From Carex sylvatica (Eukaryota; Streptophyta; Magnoliopsida; Poales; Cyperaceae), in the NCBI GenBank assembly GCA_964058845.1, contig CAXKVR010000464.1, forward strand, positions 1 to 37,444: 37,444 bases of DNA. The letters are read 5' to 3'. The position numbers were made by a program, and so were the translations under genes. Each line of letters opens with the position of its first letter. The first letter of the stretch is position 1. The notes beneath the pieces were generated by a model that saw nothing but the letters and a program-made list of their open reading frames with translations, was not told the origin of the DNA and made no database searches. This document shows, piece after piece, positions 33,516 through 37,444 of this stretch.

Positions 33516-35570
33516 TCACCTTCCTGCCTGTAGGGAGCCCACTGACACACTAGCATGTGAGTGGAATGATTTCTGGTACGCATTGGTTGACCCATAAGAC
33601 CAAGGGAATGAATTTTGGTCCGATGAGCTTGTTGAATTGGGATTAAGATACACAAGCTGCAAATCAACTGGGAGCTGCTCGGTGCCATTGAGATACTGTA
33701 TCACTTGTCTCATGCTGGGTCTAACTTCTGCAATAGATTGGCAACAAACTAGCCCTAACTTCAACACCGTCTCTATCTCCTGAATATCGCACTCTTTTGT
33801 AATACACGCATCAGCTACCTTCAGGAGATGGCCTCGTACTTTGCAATCCCTAGCCCACTCAATTAAATTCAACTCGTCGGTTGGTGCATGGTTCTCAATC
33901 GGTCTCCTGCCACTTGTCACCTCCAACAGCAACACTCCAAAAGCGAATACATCTGAGCTGGCTGTGGCCTTGCCTGAGTATGACAGCTCAGGAGCCATGT
34001 AACCGAGAGTACCTACAATGTGTGTTGTATGAGGGTTTGTACCGTGTTCATACAACCTGGCCAACCCAAAGTCTCCCAACTTTGGGTTCAAGTCTGACCC
34101 GAGCAATACATTGCTGGATTTGACATCTCGATGCACAACCAATTGCTCCCATTCTTCATGCAAGTAGAGAAGACCCGATGCAACACCCTTGAGGATGTTG
34201 AGGCGTTGCTCCCAAGTAAGTATGGTCCGTGTTTTGTTGTTACGGTCGAAAAGAAGTGCATCAAGACTCCCATTGGGCATGAACTCGTATACTAGGAGAA
34301 GATCCTGGTTTCTTTTGCACCATCCACGCAACTCCACCAAGTTCCGATGTGTCATTCTCCCTAGGCTTGATATCTCTGCGACAAACTCTCTCATCCCTTG
34401 CCTTGTATTATTAGCGATCTTCTTTATGGCCACTATTTCTTTAGTTTTTGGAAATACCCCCTTGTAGACATGGCCAAATCCCCCAGTGCCAAGTATCTCG
34501 GTCTCTTTGAACCCTTTGGTTGCCCTATAAAGGTCCTTGTATCGGAGCCTATGGGGGTGCTCTTGTTCCCAGTCCTCAATTGTCTCGGCCAACTTGGCTC
34601 TTTGCCATAGGTATAAGGAAATGCCGATTAAAAGAGCTATCAAGGCTAAAGTCCCCATGGCGGACAAAACGCCGATCTTAATTACTTGAGATCGAGAAGC
34701 TGTTATTGTGCTGGGTGCATGTGGAAATTTTGGTAGATGAGAGAGATCAATGGTTTGGGCCGGTCCCTCGGTGCTAAAACTCCATGCTATTATATAGTGA
34801 GAACTTGCTAGTTTCCCCGTCGAGGAAGTGAACCCAACATACATCTCTTCCTCAAAAATATCTATGAGGTCTACAGGATATGAAATTAGGGCCCGGGATG
34901 GTTTAGGAATTGGAAGAGGTGCAATAGTTATATCAAGGATTTTATTGGTGCCATTGTAGTCGATCCATGCCTGAATTGGTTGCCCACTCTCAAGTTCGAA
35001 CTCAACCTTAGAAGTTTGAGTGGTATAATAGGCAGATGTCTCTGAGATGTTTGATTTAATGTTGTTCAAGTCAACACCGACATGACTCTCACCAGTCTCA
35101 TTAAGCTCCGCGGGCTTATATGTATCCCTAACTGTATCAAACTCCACGGCAAAAACATGATTTGAGGAATTTCCATTGTTGCTAGGGCCTAGCAGGCCGA
35201 GGTACCGGCCGATTGTAGCCCCAGGGAGTTGTTTAGAGCGTACAATCGCAAAGGTTAGGCCATGGCCTCCACCATGACCCACCGTAACAATGTCTAAAAT
35301 GAAAGACTTGCTGAAAGAGATTACTACCGGCGTGTTGTTATTAGTTTTGATTATTGGAATATGGGAAGAGAAGAAAGCATGGCCAATTATATTTTGTGTG
35401 TCATTGGTTAGTTGCAGCAGGCCACCCTTTGTTATCTGTGCGGCATCATCCAAGCTCAGCAGGTTGGATGCTTGTTTGAATCCATTGAAGATGAAGCTTT
35501 CACTGGAGCAATGAAGTAAGAAATAACACAAGAAGAGTACGAATTGAAATACAGTGGCCAGCGAAACCAT
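33516..35570 (-). CDS. L-type lectin receptor-like kinase
   Basis: Intronless gene for 684 residues, the normal size. The start at 35570 is the first ATG and leads straight into a signal peptide (about 1-23). The legume-lectin ectodomain spans about 25-275, with VFAVEFDTVRDT and HVGVDLNNI. The Mn/Ca site is somewhat unusual: the stretch before H163 reads NETGES where DxxDN-type residues are common. A membrane helix is at 297-321. The Ser/Thr kinase spans about 357-630: glycine loop GTGGFG 361-366, lysine K383, C-helix E399, HRD 480-482 with K484 and N487, DFG 500-502, APE 526-528. All catalytic residues are present, so it should be active. The serine-rich tail runs 645-684. LecRKs sit in the plasma membrane and sense wall-derived, nucleotide or pathogen signals; the ligand here is unknown. 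HRD with R preceding D makes it an RD kinase. Confidence 0.95.
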   Translation of the reverse strand: MVSLATVFQFVLFLCYFLLHCSSESFIFNGFKQASNLLSLDDAAQITKGGLLQLTNDTQNIIGHAFFSSHIPIIKTNNNTPVVISFSKSFILDIVTVGHGGGHGLTFAIVRSKQLPGATIGRYLGLLGPSNNGNSSNHVFAVEFDTVRDTYKPAELNETGESHVGVDLNNIKSNISETSAYYTTQTSKVEFELESGQPIQAWIDYNGTNKILDITIAPLPIPKPSRALISYPVDLIDIFEEEMYVGFTSSTGKLASSHYIIAWSFSTEGPAQTIDLSHLPKFPHAPSTITASRSQVIKIGVLSAMGTLALIALLIGISLYLWQRAKLAETIEDWEQEHPHRLRYKDLYRATKGFKETEILGTGGFGHVYKGVFPKTKEIVAIKKIANNTRQGMREFVAEISSLGRMTHRNLVELRGWCKRNQDLLLVYEFMPNGSLDALLFDRNNKTRTILTWEQRLNILKGVASGLLYLHEEWEQLVVHRDVKSSNVLLGSDLNPKLGDFGLARLYEHGTNPHTTHIVGTLGYMAPELSYSGKATASSDVFAFGVLLLEVTSGRRPIENHAPTDELNLIEWARDCKVRGHLLKVADACITKECDIQEIETVLKLGLVCCQSIAEVRPSMRQVIQYLNGTEQLPVDLQLVYLNPNSTSSSDQNSFPWSYGSTNAYQKSFHSHASVSVGSLQAGR

Positions 35571-36446
35571 TGTTTGATTGTACAACTGCAATCAACAGTT
35601 AAGTGACAAATTTATTAGACACCAATTAACTGTTATTAGAGTATATATCACATCACTAGAGAAGTGAGAACAAAAATATGAATCAACGTTTTTAAGGTCT
35701 AAGTAATATTGTAGTTCACTAATAAGTTAGAATTTTCCGAACTTAATTATACTAGTATATAAGTTGCTGCAAGTTTGATTGCAACTTAAGGCCAATTAAT
35801 GGATATAATTCCTTTTTCCTAAATTGAAGAAGGTTGGAAGTCCCATTACGTTCTATTTATTTTAAATTTATGGGTGTCATGGAGGTGTAAACCATTTTAA
35901 CTCAAAATTCATGCACAAGTGTCTTCCCTTTGCATTTGGGGGAAACTCAAGCTGAAGAAGACCAGTACAGGTGGTTATACATATATTTTGACGAAATGAT
36001 AGGAGGTATTGATACTGATCAAAGAGTGCTTATCAAATAACTCTGATCATGAAAGAGAAACTTTAGTATGATTAATTACCTTGCTTTAATCTTTGAGATA
36101 TTCTAGTTATCCACCAGCAGGATTCTCAATCTCGAAATAGATCGTAAGAGAGGAGGAAGTGAAAAATAAGTAGTAAATACTTGTAAAACAGAATAGGAGG
36201 GTAGCTGGAATAGGAGGGTAGTTGGAGGGTTCGGATATTTATAGCCGAAAATGGAGAGAGGATATAAAAAGTTTGAATTATTGCGATATTTACACATTAT
36301 GATCATGTTGATAGAGGAATAAATGGATGGAAGGGGGTTACAGTAAGAGATAATTAAGGTCAAATCATTTTCATTTTTTGAAAAACAATTCTATATTGAT
36401 ATGCTGTGTTATAGTTAAAAAAAAATGTTACATATATACTAAAATA
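35571..36446. other. Upstream region of the receptor kinase
   Basis: About 870 bp that would contain its promoter on the minus strand. A GTAGCTGGAATAGGAGGGT / GGGTAGTTGGAGGGT short direct duplication lies near 36185-36230. No coding sequence was recognised; the minus-strand frame at 36103-36363 has no family features. Confidence 0.45.
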
Positions 36447-36815
36447 GAACTAGAGTGTTCTTAAGCTCACTAAGTCATTTAGTGAGCTTAACTCTAAAAC
36501 CTATCATATTGACTTCAAATAACAAATTTAAAACTGTTAAAATCGATCTCCGAGTGATGCATTTACATGTTGAATTAAAAATATTCAAATGATTAAAAAA
36601 AAGAATGAACGTATTAACATTAACTAATAAATCTTCTTCTTTTTTACCACTTGACTTTATAGCAAAATAACTCAAAAAATTATAAATTTGTCATGTAAAT
36701 ACATCACTTATGAAATAGACCAGTTTTAACAATTTCGATTCGTCATTTGAAGCTATTCTGATAGATTTTGAAGTTAAGCTCACCAAAGAATTGATGAGCT
36801 TAAAAACACTCAAGT
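36447..36815. mobile_element. Hairpin MITE family B, copy in tandem
   Basis: Inverted ends GAGTGTTCTTAAGCTCAC and the reverse of GAGCTTAAAAACACTC, with inner arms TTGACTTCAAATAACAAAT and a partner near 36745. It is followed without a clear gap by a second, half copy. I could not identify a target duplication. Confidence 0.72.
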
Positions 36816-37031
36816 CTTTTGGTGAGCTTAGCTTCAAAATATATCAAATTGACTTCAAATGATGAATTCAAACGGTTAAAATCGATTTACTTTGCGAGTG
36901 ATGAATTTGAATGCAAATTTTTTAAAATTTCGAATTAATTTAACATCAAGTCAATCAGTAAAAAATATATTCAAAAAATAAATGCATTAAAACTTACTTA
37001 TAAACATTCTAATTTTGATTGCTTGACTTAT
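36816..37031. repeat. Truncated second copy of hairpin MITE family B
   Basis: Starting with AAGTCTTTTGGTGAGCTTAG, this repeats the left arm of the element before it (TTGACTTCAAATGATGAATT, GCGAGTGATGAATTTG) and continues past the centre to a TGATTGCTTGACTTATAG motif. It then stops where another repeat begins. Confidence 0.65.
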
Positions 37032-37036
37032 AGTAA

Positions 37037-37185
37037 GGTGAAATTTCATGTATACCCCTCAAAAACTTTAAAATTATGTATTTCTCCTATAAACTTCAAA
37101 AACTCACAAATGTATCCATTTTATTGTCTTTCATATTAATGCTCATTTAAATTTTATAAAATACTCATTTTACTCTTTATTAAAA
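37037..37185. repeat. Dispersed repeat shared with 9678-9835
   Basis: AAATTTCATGTATACCCCTC, then ACTCACAAATGTATCCATTT and CTCATTTTACTCTTTATT, correspond in the same order to 9678-9835. Probably the end of a dispersed element; its other boundary is not visible. Confidence 0.6.
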
Positions 37186-37444
37186 GCATATATAAATATT
37201 GTTTAGCCTCTATAAGAAATATAATGGTCTTATATTTGATTGCCTCTCGAGGGCAAATGTTTTTTTTTTTTTTTTTATATCTGACGTATACACAGTGACA
37301 TTTAGGTATATTCTTGTGTATTACTTTTGAAAAAAAGGTATACTCTTCTGTATTGTATCAGAAGAATGAACTATTTGCTCTCGAAAACTGACGAATTATA
37401 AGACTGATATTTTTCTTAAACACACTACATTTTTTGGATAAATT
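37186..37444. other. Right edge of the window, nothing recognised
   Basis: AT-rich sequence with a poly-T run at about 37260-37277 and a short duplicated motif (GTATATTCTTGTGTATTACT and GTATACTCTTCTGTATTGTA). No gene was recognised. Confidence 0.4.

Noticed and set aside
33881..34610. Plus-strand frames within the receptor kinase
   Set aside because: Antisense to the kinase domain, which has every catalytic motif intact on the minus strand.
1..37444. CRISPR-like array or bacterial/viral system
   Set aside because: Repeats here are dispersed, inverted or simple tandem; there is no regular repeat-spacer pattern and no associated proteins.

Overview
The window is plant nuclear DNA, very probably angiosperm. 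It is AT-rich, its genes carry GT-AG introns, and it holds plant-specific families: a GeBP-type transcription factor, a WAT1/nodulin-MtN21 transporter and an L-type lectin receptor kinase. I cannot place the species from sequence alone. The abundance of hairpin MITEs and low gene density fit a mid-sized genome, and no bacterial or viral genes are visible.

Layout: (1) 135-2325, minus: the 5' part of a PHD/extended-PHD finger protein. Its first exon is long, and a second 70-bp exon is recognisable near the left edge; the rest lies outside the window. (2) 2.5-10.2 kb: mainly intergenic, with transposon-derived elements, several with readable target-site duplications (TSDs), and one doubtful two-exon coding remnant at 8.5-9.1 kb. 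(3) 10527-11273, plus: an intronless GeBP/DUF573 transcription factor with a MITE inserted just before its start codon. (4) 11.3-25.2 kb: a 14-kb gene-free stretch made of hairpin MITEs, hAT-like elements (one with another MITE nested in it), and LINE remains. (5) 25419-28106, plus: a complete seven-exon WAT1-related (EamA/UMAMIT) transporter of 372 residues. (6) 28.1-31.4 kb: more inverted-repeat elements. (7) 31442-33105, plus: a complete four-exon p24 delta (emp24/GOLD) cargo receptor of 214 residues. (8) 33516-35570, minus: an intronless L-type lectin receptor kinase of 684 residues, convergent with the p24 gene. (9) 35.6-37.4 kb: hairpin MITEs in tandem.

The five recognised genes do not form a pathway or cluster. 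They are chromatin reading, transcription, small-molecule export, early secretory traffic and surface signalling genes that happen to be neighbours, each with its own promoter. The most informative structure is in the mobile DNA. Several elements end in 9-bp direct duplications typical of Mutator-like insertions, others in 8-bp duplications typical of hAT insertions. At least one has altered the reading frame context of a gene (GeBP). No novel multi-gene system is evident.
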